Under the pieces are notes generated by a model. That model was given only the letters and a program-made list of their open reading frames with translations. It was not told the DNA's origin and searched no databases. Shown in pieces: positions 53,553-64,000 of a stretch of 64,000 nucleotides of DNA; the stretch's first letter is position 1, and each line of letters starts with the position of its first letter. A program made the position numbers and the translations under genes. Origin of the DNA: Rhynochetos jubatus (taxonomy: Eukaryota; Chordata; Aves; Eurypygiformes; Rhynochetidae); the NCBI GenBank assembly GCA_027574665.1, contig CM050690.1:38106665-38170664 (forward strand), in the 5' to 3' direction.

Positions 53553-54373
53553 GTGAGCTGCCGGGGTAGCTTGGGTCAGCAGCTCAGTCAGGAAGAAGGA
53601 GCAGTTGTTAAGATCCTGCTACATATCCTCTCTAAGAGAGGGATCCGGTATGATGAAAGCACCATTAGGAAGCTGTTGCGATGGTGCCGGCAACAGGGTG
53701 ACGCTCCCGACCTTGCCTTAGCGTTCAAACCTGAGACTTGGGAGGAGATCGGAGAAAAAGTCTGGCAAGCGGCAACCAAAGGGGATCGGACCGCCATGGG
53801 GTTTGCAACTACCCGGAAGTTAGTCACAGACACCTTGTGGGCTATGAGGGCGGAGCGCCAAGCAGTTGCAGGGGCCGACCTGGCCGCTCGACCGGCGCCG
53901 ATAATCACACGCAGGAACGTCAATCCTGTTTTGAACCACCCCGATCCTTTCAGCACAGTAGATGAGGCGGCGTTATCCCTACTCCCGCCTGCGGCACAGC
54001 CAGCAGCGCCGGCGGAGGAGCAGACGGATGCAGGGCCGCTAGACAGATCACTCGAAGGGACCGAGAGCCAGGAGGTGCAGCCGGAAGAGAGGGAGCGGAA
54101 TGCGGTAGAGCAGCTGGCGGAGGAGCTGCGCAGGCTGCTAAGGGATGGAAGAGGGGCACGTCTGTGCTGCAGCGGCCGGTGTCCCTGAGAACTGGAAGAA
54201 ACAAAGAGGAAGCCGCCGCCGGAGCCGCCGGGACGTGACACGACGGAGACGGCCGCTCCGGAACCGCCGTAGGCCATCAAGCAGACACCCGGGGCGTCAC
54301 CTCTGCTGTACCCGCCCTTGCCCGATGATGATAGTGACTGGGGGAACTCGGACACTGACAATGAAAGGGGGCG

Positions 54374-54375
<2 letters not shown>
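53553..54375 (+). pseudogene. gag remnant, ERV copy e
   Basis: Matrix-region frame 53553-54188 from GTG, with the shared TGA and TAG and the PPLY-bearing segment. It has a few missense changes, such as Pro to Leu and Gln to Arg. Confidence 0.8.

Positions 54376-54404
<29 letters not shown>
54376..54404. repeat. (GT)n microsatellite, ERV copy e
   Basis: About 14 GT units. Confidence 0.96.
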
Positions 54405-54767
54405 GCATCCGCGTGAAAGCTGGGGTGGGGGCTGGAGAGTTAGTAGAAAGAATCCTAGAATCATTGGATGGTTTTGGTTAGAAGAAAGAAACTTTATAGA
54501 CTTCATCAAGATTGTATACTCTCTTGATTTCTTCTAAGAATTTGTTGCCTTTCTACTATTATTGCAAAGCAACATTCTGTTACAGACTGCCTCAAAATCA
54601 CTTAATCTCAGGGGAACTCATCACTTGCCAAACTGCTGGAATGCTATTTGTTTTGTTGCGTTGCACTGTTAGAGTTACTTTTGTTGTTGTTGTTGTTCTG
54701 TGTTAGTGTTCTGTTCTTTGTTCTTTATTTGCAAAGGGGGATCTGGAATAGGGACATACACAACCTC

Positions 54768-55072
54768 AGCGTAACATCTTTGCCACCACAGGAGCTAGAC
54801 TTATTAGGTTCCATGCCTGCTCATCAGAGCTGTGTGATGTTTGGAGGGAAAGAGATGATGTGGGAGGAGCTTCTTAATAAGGAACACCCAGGTCTCTTAC
54901 GATATCCCAATAACAGTGTATGGGTTAATGCTGCAGCACCTTGGTACTCCAGTGACACCGGGTATTGTAACAGGGGACTATGGACTGCTTTGACAGCACC
55001 CAGTGAGCCAAAAGCATTGCCAGAAGGTTTATTTTTAATAGGTGGGGACGAGGCTATGCTGGTATCGTTTCA
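54768..55072 (+). pseudogene. Env SU fragment, ERV copy e
   Basis: Displaced SU piece in a frame ending at 55199. The first sequon is lost by Asn to His (HQS). Confidence 0.64.
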
Positions 55073-55101
55073 GACAAAGGAACCAGTTGGCTGCCAGCTA
55101 A

Positions 55102-55443
55102 ATGGGTCAAGCCGTGGACCACGGGATTCGTGCAAGACCCCCAGCCGCAGTGACCTTGTTCACCACACTTGGCCTGTTCTGGGTGGTCCACGCAGGTGAA
55201 GGATGGATGGCCCCACAACCAAAGCAGAATGTAAATGCTACTTCTCTTGTATATAGAAATGCTACAGCCTGGTGCAATTATACATCCTCCAACGTATCAC
55301 GCTCTTTTTCTACTCCACTTGCTTTGCCTACAGGGGTGTTTTTAATCTGTGGGGATAGAGCATGGGGGGTGTGTATGTGTGTGTCTGAATTCCTTCGAGA
55401 CTTAACGGTGGGCCATGTAGCCTTGGGCGGCTTACCTTGCTAA
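55102..55443 (+). pseudogene. env N-terminus and SU fragment, open in ERV copy e
   Basis: Same 113-residue frame as in copy d, without the stops of copies a-c. Confidence 0.66.
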
Positions 55444-55478
55444 CACCCAGCCTTACTATGGTTCATAGTAAAAAATGA

Positions 55479-55952
55479 AATAAGAGAAACCTCCATCAGT
55501 TTCAGAGTAACTGTAAAGATTCGGTCACCTTCTGGGGACCTGGAGAAATCCTGGCCGCCTCCGCACTGGCACCTGGGGTTGCTGCTGCAGCAGCCTTGAA
55601 AAAGCTGTTGAATTTGGGGTGTTGGTTGAGTAAGCAAACCAGCGCTATATCGCTTGCGTTAAGTGGCTCGTTCACTGATGTTGACAGTGTTAGGCACGCT
55701 ACATTGCAAAACAGAGCTGCAATAGACTTTTTATTGTTAGCCCAAGGGCATGAATGCGAGGATTTTGAGGGAATGTGCTGTATGAATCTGTCAGATCACT
55801 CGGAATCAATACATAAAAGCATTCAACTTCTGAAGGATGGAGTAAAGAAGCTACAGGAAGATGATGCATGGGGTTGGTTGAGTAACCTATTGAAAGGATG
55901 GGGACGGTCAGGGTGGCTGCTGTCATTGATAAAAACTGGATTGTTAGTGTAG
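55479..55952 (+). pseudogene. Env TM frame, truncated, ERV copy e
   Basis: A Trp codon (TGG) in the membrane anchor is TAG at 55950-55952, so the frame loses most of the anchor and the tail. The rest matches the other copies. Confidence 0.8.
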
Positions 55953-56065
55953 CTCATCATTGTAGTTGTCCTACTGATGTTGCCATGTCTCGTGTCTCTT
56001 CTGCAAAGGGCCCTGCAGCGGACGGCACAGGCAATTTTTGTAGCCCAAATACAAAAAGGGGGAAT

Positions 56066-56436
56066 TGTGGGAGATTTCTTACGGGAGAACGGATATGTTG
56101 GCGAACAAAGCTGCCTAGAGCTGGAGTAGGCCGCAAACTGCCTCCCCGGCCTTGAAGCATACTTGAGGACGATAAAGGAAGAAAGAAAGATAAAGGGGAT
56201 CAGCAAAGTCTTGAAGAAAGACTTGGCAGAGAAAAGCGGAGTATGGGCTAGCCACTCATGTATTAGCTTAGAGCGCGCGGACAGCTTATGGCAAAACAGA
56301 TGGAACCAATCAACTTGCGTATGTGCGCGTGGACAGGTAAAAATACTGTATATAAGGGCAGCCAAGGAGGCAATAGACGGCTTCATTTTATAACTCTAAT
56401 GGAGTTGTCTTGGAGTCCATTTCGTCCGCCTTGACA
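56066..56436 (+). repeat. 3' LTR of ERV copy e
   Basis: 371 bp, TG...CA, close to the other 3' LTRs. Confidence 0.94.
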
Positions 56437-59297
56437 GTCGGAAGCGGGAGGGGGTGTGGGAAGCAGCCACAGAGGAGCAGGAGTCCCAGGGGATACCAGG
56501 GCGGGAGGCGGCCTCTCCTCGGAGGCTGGCAGGTGGCCACTGGAAGGTAGGTCGTCTAGAGTGGCGTGGCGAGCGACCCTCTTCTTTTTGCTCATCACAG
56601 GACGTCGGAATTCAAGGGCTGATGCTGTAACAATGTAAAAAACTATTAAACACATGATCAGAATGAAGTTTTGCTCCCATGACCATGAGTTTCTGAGAGT
56701 GCTGTCATCTTTGAGGAAAAGAAAGAGAGCAAAAACCCAAGAAGTGGAAAGAAATGCTTGTGTTTCATGTGTTAAAGACAATATTATCGCCTCACATCAC
56801 AGTTTTTACACCACGACAGCGTGCGATACGTCTTAAAACACTGTAGATAACATTAAAACTGAAAACTAGCTCAGGAGGTGTTGACGGAGCGTCTTTCTCA
56901 GAACTCCCAGGAGATTCCGAATGTCCTGTGCTGGTGGCATGCTGAGACGAATGGAATTTTCTGTAAGGACGACCCAGGATTCCAGGTTACAAGGCAGAAG
57001 GGTCTTTTTCAAAGTTCTTCGATTACAGGCCAGCCTGACATTCATTTCCCAGACAAAGGTTTGTAAAGGGCCGTTTCACTCCCCCTAGAGACTGAACTCA
57101 CCCCGAAAGTATTAGCTCCAACGTCTGCTTATCTGCTTCGTCGTAGCCAGGCCAGTCTCTCTGAATTTCTTTAAATAAATAATCCTTCAGAGCATAAGTA
57201 TTATCGTGTGGATTCAGAGTGGCTACCTGCAGGCAGACATTTAGGAGAAGAAACGCTCGTTAGCCCTAAATGCCAGGAACGACGGAACTCAGATTGGTAC
57301 TGCAAAGCTCGGTCAAAGCTGACAACAAAACTATTTCACCCAGTCGAGAGAAAGCACGGGCAGGTTCCCTCAAGGAAGCAGTTGGGCAGCCAAGTAAAAG
57401 GGAGAGGCAAAATCAGACATTAGGAACAATCGAGGCAGCAAGTGTTAACTCCTGCCTGCCACTCTGGCCAACCAAAACCACCCCACACAGATTTTTTGCC
57501 ATTTCTTGCCTGCCCTCATGTTGACTGGCCTCTGGGAATCTGCATCAAGGGCAAAACTGCTGGCCCAAAGCCCGCGATCTCACCTGCTGAAGGACCCTTC
57601 CAAGGCAATCCTTGTCCTTTTGGTAGATGCCATCTCTGTACAAGCGAGCAAGCAGCTCTGGCTTCTTGTAATTCTTCAATGCCAGTAAGTGAATCACCCT
57701 GTCCCTGTACGGACGCCGAGAAACACTGCTGCGCTTGTGAGTCTTCCGTCCTGTGGTTGCAGGGTTCGTAGGCCTCGTCCTCTTCCTCTCTGGCACGACG
57801 TCAGGAAGGCACTCTGGTGCTCTTTTGGCCTGGACTTTCCTTCCTAAGGTAAGGGTAAAACCAAACCAAACCAAAACAAGTGAAATGGGAGGCTGTGGGA
57901 AGGTAAGACGATGGAGGGGAATTTTCCAAGTCAGACAGTCTGAAAACTGCATAGAGCTGGCATTTCAAGATCCACCAGAACCTGCTTGTGATAAAGATCC
58001 ATCGCGCTAGGGTTTAAGAGAGAAACATCGAGTGTTAAAACCAGAGAGCTGGTAAATGAGTGATACTGGTAGGAAGACCTTAACAATTGTTTCTCTAGAT
58101 GATGCTTGTATTATTTCCCAGTTTATAGGCTCAAGCACTAAAGACCCAACATGAGGGGCACGCTTTTTTTCTGAGCTTTAGTTTTAAAGAAGCGCACTCG
58201 GAAGTGTGATGCCAAGGCCTTCTGGATAATTAAAAATGTCCCATTACTGCCTAGGGTCACCAAGTCTACACGATTAATGGCATCACTGGTTAGAGAGACA
58301 AGAAAGAGTTGGTGCGAGTCACTTGAGTTGCACCACATTTTACGCTGAAATGTTCCTCTCTTATCAAATAAGCCCAGGTTGGTCAGAAACGATACACCAG
58401 GAATGTAACAGTTGTTGGGAGCAAGGCCAGAGCAGTATTCAAGCACGGCCTGCACAGCATTCCCAGATTCACAGGGCGTTAGGGGTTGGAAGGGAGCTCT
58501 AGAGATCATCTAGTCCAGCCCCCCGCCAGAGCAGGATCCCCTGGAGCAGGTCACACAGGAACAAGTCCAGGCGGCTTTGGAAAGTCTGCAGGGAAGGAGA
58601 CTCCCCCACCTCTCGGGGCAGCCTGTCCCAGTGCTCTGGCACCCTCACAGGGAAGAAGGGTTTCCTCCCCTTCAGGCTGAAGCTTCTGTTTTCCAGTTCA
58701 TGGCCATTGCCCCTAGTGCGGTCACTGCCCACCACTGAGAAGAGCCTGGCCCCATCCTCCTGACACCCACCCTTTAGATATCGATAAGCATTGATAAAAT
58801 CCCCCCTCAGCCTCCTCTTCTCCAAGCTAAACAGACCCAGCTCTCTCAGCCTTTCCTCAGATGGAAGGTGCTCCAGGCCCTTCCTCATCTTGGTGGCCCT
58901 GCGCTGGGCCCTCTGCAGTAGCTCCTTGTCCTTCTGGAGCTGAGGAGCCCAGAATTTCAACCCGTCAAGGCCTATGGGAACAAGGAAGGCCTGGCAGGCC
59001 TGCTGGGGGAAAAAAAGGCGAGTGTCTGAACGCAGGCAGAGGAGCCTGCGAATCCGTAATGTGAGGGGGAGCTACCGGCACCCGAGATCTCTCAAGACAC
59101 CGCCTTCCCCAAGAATATGCTGAAAAGTCGAATTACCGCACTGGAAACCTTAGAGGCATCTAGCAGAGAACCAAATGCAAACCTACCCAGAGATGGCCCA
59201 CCAGGTTTAATCCCCTTGGCACTTTGCTTCCACAGCTCCACTTGTGCCTGGGCCATGTGGTCTCGTAGAGAGCTCGCGGGAACCACTTGGAACAGCT
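56437..59297 (-). pseudogene. ELL2-like: ELL2-like N-terminal and middle exons, copy 4
   Basis: Exons 59187-59297, 57584-57843, 57102-57226, about 56868-56960 and 56437-56624. The last exon continues across ERV copy e at 53036-52887. Confidence 0.79.
58466..58963 (-). mobile_element. CR1 LINE fragment in block E copy 4
   Basis: Equivalent of 7388-7885. One change near 58543 removes a stop, extending the antisense reading frame. Confidence 0.92.
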
Positions 59298-62135
59298 CTG
59301 AGCAGAGAAAGGGCAACGGCCTCAGCTAACCCGAAACACGTCAGCCTCCCCCCGAGTCCCCAGCAAGGGTCCACAAAGAACCTTGGGTCTCAGCGGTCAA
59401 GAGCCTTGGCTCTCAAGGTGTGACATTGTGACGTCACAAAGCTGGAACTGACCACTGACCAAGATTGCAGGGGGACGCAGCTCCAGTTTGGCCCAAGCTC
59501 TGGAACCCCCCTCCTCACGCTGGTCTCTTCCAAACTTCAAGCCAGTTCTGAAGCCAGACCTGCCTGGAGCACCAAGTTAGGCTAGATCCCCTGCACAGGT
59601 CCTTTCTGCCTTGAGGTGTTTTTAAGGACTCCCTGTCTCACACTACGCAAGTCTTGCACTGACGTGGCAGGCACTTGGCACAAACCCAGAGCTGGCTACA
59701 AAGGGCCTGGGCCTGGCCAGTCTGAATTGGATCGTGGGGTACAAAGCGACATTAAAACTCCCCAGGCATGTCATGAAGAATTACGCAGAGCTACGGCAGC
59801 TGAAACGTCACCGTGCTTATAACGTTAATCCAGGAGTCGAGGCGGGACCTCTCCTGCCCGGCAGGCACTCCTGACGCTTGCTTCGGGCCAGCCTCAGCAG
59901 CTCTTTGGCCTCTCTCAGAGAAGAGTCTAAGCAACCCCCAGCCAAACACCCCACGCTGCCCCAGGCTCTCCCAGGTCTTCCCCTAAAGCCTTTGGCTTTT
60001 GGCCAAACCCAGCAGTTCAGGGAGGTCACTGAAAAGCTGTACTGGAGTAGAAGAGACCTAAGACAAGGCTAGGAACAGGAGGGTGAGGATGCTGAGAGGC
60101 GTCCTGTCAGGCAGAGAGCTGTTCAAACAGCTCCTTTGCTTCTTCCTCAGTGGAACTCATAGGCACATGCCTAACTGCAAATGGAAGCGCCCTTGCGTAG
60201 TCCAAGGGAGCGAAGCTCAGCTGGCAGAACAGACGACAGGAAAGGCGGGAATACAGGCGGAGGGCCTGCTGCCAGGGGCTCTCGGCACTTGTGGAGAAGG
60301 AAGATCAACTCCAGGGAAACAGGAGAGAGGCAGCTTTACAGCACTCGCTTGCCAGCCACGGGCTGCTTCAAGCCGGCTGCAGCAGCCACCTGTGTCCATA
60401 ACGGCAGTTCATGTCAGATCCCCGCACACAGCTCAGAGACAGAGCGCCGGACTGCTGAAACGAGTCCCACCGCCAGGAACTGCCCGCTCTCTTAGTCTGA
60501 ACAGTCCCGTGGTTTCTAGGGTGAAAGGTAACCCCCCAGTGCAGCTGCAGCAGAGCTGCACTGAATCTACAGCCCCTGCCTTTCCAGCCGGGCATTCCTG
60601 CCGCCGGACCCAGTTCAGCCGTTACCCCCAGCCGCGTGCAGCTCTGACGAGAAGACTTCTTGCTTCCTGTTCCTGCTGCCTTTGGAAATGTGGAACGGAA
60701 AACAAGCGTACTGATCCGAGGGACCCAGAGTCAACCTGGTCTCAAGAAGGTGATGCAGATAGCACTTCCACGCCACAGAAAGGGACGCACCTTGCCTGCT
60801 GTTCCGTCGTCACGAGCGTAACGTCTTTGAGCCCACACATTTCAGGCAAAACCTCAATTGCTCCCATTCACCTGCTCACGTGCTTTCCGGCAAGCCAACG
60901 TTTTCTCGTTCACAGGGGTACACCAGAGGATTTGGGATGCTGGAGATAAATTCTGTTAGCAATGCTACCCACCTTCTGGCACAAACATGCAAGGTCAGGT
61001 TTGTAGACAAAATGCTGCCCTTTTCAATTGGCAGCTCTTGGAAAAGTCACAGAAAGGTTTGGGTCAACTGTGACCCAATAACCTGTGTTTTGACATGGTG
61101 AAGGAAGCAACGGTTTACAGCAAATGAACTAAGAAGCTGCATGAAATGAAAGTTTGTGCTGCCTGGGGGCCACAGGATTTGAGTTACGTTTGTTCTTGGT
61201 TATATTCCTGGGCCCCAGGATGAAAATCTTTACACACGTATTTCATGCAGGCAATAGCTTCTTTGCATCTCTCTCTTGGAAAAATACTTTAGAATCTAAA
61301 GAGGTAAAGTTTAATTTTATAGTCTTGACCAACAACTCTATAGATCTGTATGCGTCACTTTTGTCAAGCATCAGTCTCCCCAAGGTTCTTGAAGCTGACC
61401 AGCCCTTGAAGTGGAAATGCTCTCATCTTCCACAACAGCAGCAGCGGCTTTGTAGGCAAAACACACAGCAGCACTCGGCAGTTGTTTTAACCTGAGCGTT
61501 TGCGCTACTTCAGAGTAGCAGCTGCTTGTTTTTCCCCGTCAGACACGCTCCCTCCCACACGTGCCTGCCCACACTTCCAGACACTGGTAGGCCACGCTGT
61601 GCTTCCCAGGTGCTGCAGCAAAGCGGGAAGCAGGGCGGTTCCTCATTGACCTGCACTAGATAGACACAAGCAAACACCTTAAGGCAACCACTGCAACGGG
61701 GGGTGCAAGTTGCAGGGCTGAGGTTGTGTTGGACCAAAGCGGGCTGTGTCCAGCACGTACACAGGCCGCTTTCACCCTCCAAAACAATGGGGTGATTTTT
61801 TGGGGCGTGTGCAAATTTATGAACTTGCTACCATTTAAGGCAAAGAGGTTGCATTCACAACGTCAGAAAAACGCCTTTTGCTTACCTCACATCACGTCTG
61901 TTCGCCACAATACTTTCTCCACTAAAACGTGCACAAGTTGAGAGTAGAGGTGCTGGGATCTCAGCATCTACTGATAAAATTGTTTCCATGGACAAACATA
62001 GGTGAGGAAACAAAGGGACCAGAAAAAAAGGGCTTGAAACACAGGGAGAATCGACCTCAACAATAACAGCAAAGGTAATGAAGATAGTTCTTCTAATGCT
62101 GAAATTTCTGTGAGGCCAAAGTCTGATACTCATGG

Positions 62136-62522
62136 TTAGAAACTTGGAGCAACCCATCTTTTTAGAATATTAAATAAATAAGCTTTAATTGGTTCATGTG
62201 ACCTGGTGGAAGCGGACGACTCATGCCGTGACTCTGCTTGCCGCTGGTCCAACTCCCGTATCAGTCTCTGAATGTGAGACAGCTTGTTGTGCAGGTACTC
62301 GCACTGGCACTTCTGCTCGTCGTAGCTGGGGCTGGGCTGGGAAGGTAAGACAGAAGGCAAATTAGGGCATGAAAACATTTCTGCACGGTTTAGTATTCCA
62401 TGTCCTGTGCTTTAAAACAATAGCCTTGAGCCACCCTCGGTGATCGCTGCCTCCCACAGATCCCGTGTTACACGTACCTGCTGTAACTTGTGGTACTCCT
62501 CCACGATTTCCTCCTCAAGGAC
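62136..62522 (-). pseudogene. ELL2-like: ELL2-like C-terminal exons, copy 4 (donor intact)
   Basis: Exons 62478-62522 and 62136-62336. The donor is GTACGT, as in copy 2. Confidence 0.76.
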
Positions 62523-64000
62523 CTTCAAGGGAAAAAAGATGAAGAGAGGATGAAGAGCATCCCACTACTCCCAGGAAATGCAAATTTATTTCTGTCACGA
62601 AAAATACACTCAGTTTTACTCAAGATATTTTCTGATCCACGTGCCGCCCCCCTCTGGCCTTGCAAAACTGAACCCCCAAACCCCTGTGTGACCCCAGATC
62701 TGCAAGTCAGTGTGTGCACAGGCGACGAAAGGAGCATGCCTTTGAAGATTCCCTTTGAGACGCTGCTCACGCTGCTGCACTGTCGCAGACCGCTCCAACA
62801 GCTGGAGTCTGTGGGCTGAACAACAATTTTCTAATGGAAAAAGAAGCAGATGTGCAGTTTTACACCGAGGCCAGAGGGAATGTCAGCGTCTCCCAGGCTT
62901 TAACTGCGGGAAGTGCGTGACTGACGGCTTCTGCATCGGAGCACACTTGCTCCAAGAGAATGGGTTGAACTAATTACAGGAATCTACCAACTAAGCTTCT
63001 GTTCTGGTTTTTACTGGTTTTACCCAGACGCTGTGCAAAACCCCAAAGCCTGGCACACTTGGAAACGCTGAGCCAGCCATCTGATCTAGGAGGCGCAAGA
63101 AGTGCTTCAGCTCCAGTGAGAGAAGAGAAACTGCTAGATCCTAATCGCTTTCTACGAAGGGACAAACTTGCACTTTTTTAACAAAGGCCCCACAAAAAAG
63201 AGCGGGGGGAAAGCACACTGACGATTTTCAAATTGCTTCAATGAGTGGCAAGAGACTCGGAATCGTTATTTTTTAATACTGCTACCACAATACTAAGCCA
63301 AGATCAGATTTTCTTCTTGAAAGATGTGACGTGGCATCTGCACAATTATTTAGTTATGCAGCAGCACATGCAGCCGCTCCAAAGAAGACGGCTTGGCACG
63401 TGTGTATATAAACACAGATGGAGCTCTCTCAACCTCAGTTCTGCCCAGAAACGGAAGCCTGAAGTTGTTTTCCTGCTTTCTTTTTCTCCCTTGTTGCTGG
63501 GACACTCCTCTTCCTGAGCTCCAGTGGCTAACTGATGTGAAAAGCACCAAGGAGGGCTTCTGCTGCCACGTAAAGAGCAAAGCAGGCAAGGAGAGTACGC
63601 ACGCGCCTGCTGGCCAAATGGGCCGAGCGATGCAGTGACAGCACGGGCGTGGAAAGCTGAGGTACTCGGGGCCTTCTTCATCTCAGCCTTCGCTGACACT
63701 GTCCCCAGCTCTGTCAGGGATCGAGGAGCAGAGGAATTCCGGCATCAGAAGCCAGGCAAGTCGGGGGTCTCCTAAGAAACCTTGCCCAAAGACCATGAGG
63801 GGGTCGAGTGAGCTGGCTGATGTCACGGCCAGGCCACCCTCTGTCACCTGTGAAAGACTGTGGGGCTTGGGGCAGGTACCAAAGACTAGAGGGGGCCACA
63901 TGGTGCAGCCCACCTGCCAGAATGGGCAAGAGGGTGGGCTGAGGCACTGCGGGACTGTCCTCCTCGCTTCCGGCCCTGGGCAAGGTATGGACCGAGTCCT

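Larger units (their letters stand above)
53037..56436 (+). mobile_element. Endogenous retrovirus copy e (both LTRs)
   Basis: LTR 53037-53405 (369 bp, first base mutated to CG), internal 53406-56065, LTR 56066-56436. The LTR pair differs at roughly 16 positions by eye, mostly changes private to the 5' LTR. Confidence 0.95.
56437..64000. repeat. Block E, copy 4 (cut by window end)
   Basis: Equivalent of 5359-12922. The window stops about 230 bp short of where the next TOPORS-like stop codon is expected (about 64227). Gene-less stretches are 59298-62135 and 62523-64000. Confidence 0.95.

Noticed and set aside
1-64000. CRISPR arrays, bacterial operons, ribosome binding sites
   Set aside because: The content is vertebrate; the direct repeats are segmental duplications and LTRs, not spaced short repeats.

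Overview
The window looks like a piece of a bird chromosome. It carries CR1 LINE fragments on both strands, an endogenous retrovirus (ERV) whose primer-binding site matches the tRNA-Trp site used by avian alpharetroviruses, GC-rich genes with short introns, and intron-containing relatives of three vertebrate genes: TOPORS, ELL2 and FKTN. Most of the 64 kb is one family of near-identical, directly repeated blocks, so this is an ampliconic (segmentally duplicated) locus.

Layout. 1-2384: 3' part of an ERV (copy a). 2385-5358: a second ERV internal region plus 3' LTR (copy b), sharing the LTR at 2014-2384 with copy a. 5359-14902: block E, copy 1. 14903-21513: the only single-copy stretch, with CR1 pieces, a CpG-rich pentanucleotide repeat and a decayed fukutin-like (FKTN) pseudogene. 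21514-23952 and 23953-27868: two partial E copies in tandem. 27869-28121: a remnant of ELL2-like exons. 28122-31525: ERV copy c (two LTRs). 31526-40761: E copy 2. 40762-43238: ERV copy d, lacking its 5' end. 43239-52783: E copy 3. 52784-53036: ELL2-like remnant. 53037-56436: ERV copy e (two LTRs). 56437-64000: E copy 4, cut by the window end.

Block E, read on the minus strand, contains: a TOPORS-like RING gene with an intact 336-residue ORF in all five copies, a spliced 5'UTR and an AATAAA signal; then two C-terminal (occludin-domain) exons of an ELL2-like gene; then five N-terminal and middle ELL2-like exons. The C-terminal exons lie 5' of the N-terminal ones. This circularly permuted order is expected if the repeat boundary fell inside a tandemly duplicated ELL2-like gene. 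The last ELL2-like exon of the block is interrupted by the ERV, and the other half of that exon lies across the ERV in the same reading frame, with an imperfect 6-bp target duplication. The retrovirus therefore landed in an ELL2-like coding exon and was then copied with the array.

The ERV is internally gutted. It keeps a betaretrovirus-type matrix region of gag with in-frame stops, a PPxY motif, a GT microsatellite, scrambled surface-subunit pieces, the tail of integrase, and an Env transmembrane frame that is open in four of five copies. Nothing in the window encodes protease, reverse transcriptase or a complete envelope.

From memory, the human orthologues of TOPORS (9p), FKTN (9q) and ELL2 (5q) lie in segments corresponding to the chicken Z. 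A Z- or W-linked ampliconic region is therefore a reasonable inference but is not shown by the sequence. All homology calls were made by eye without database searches.
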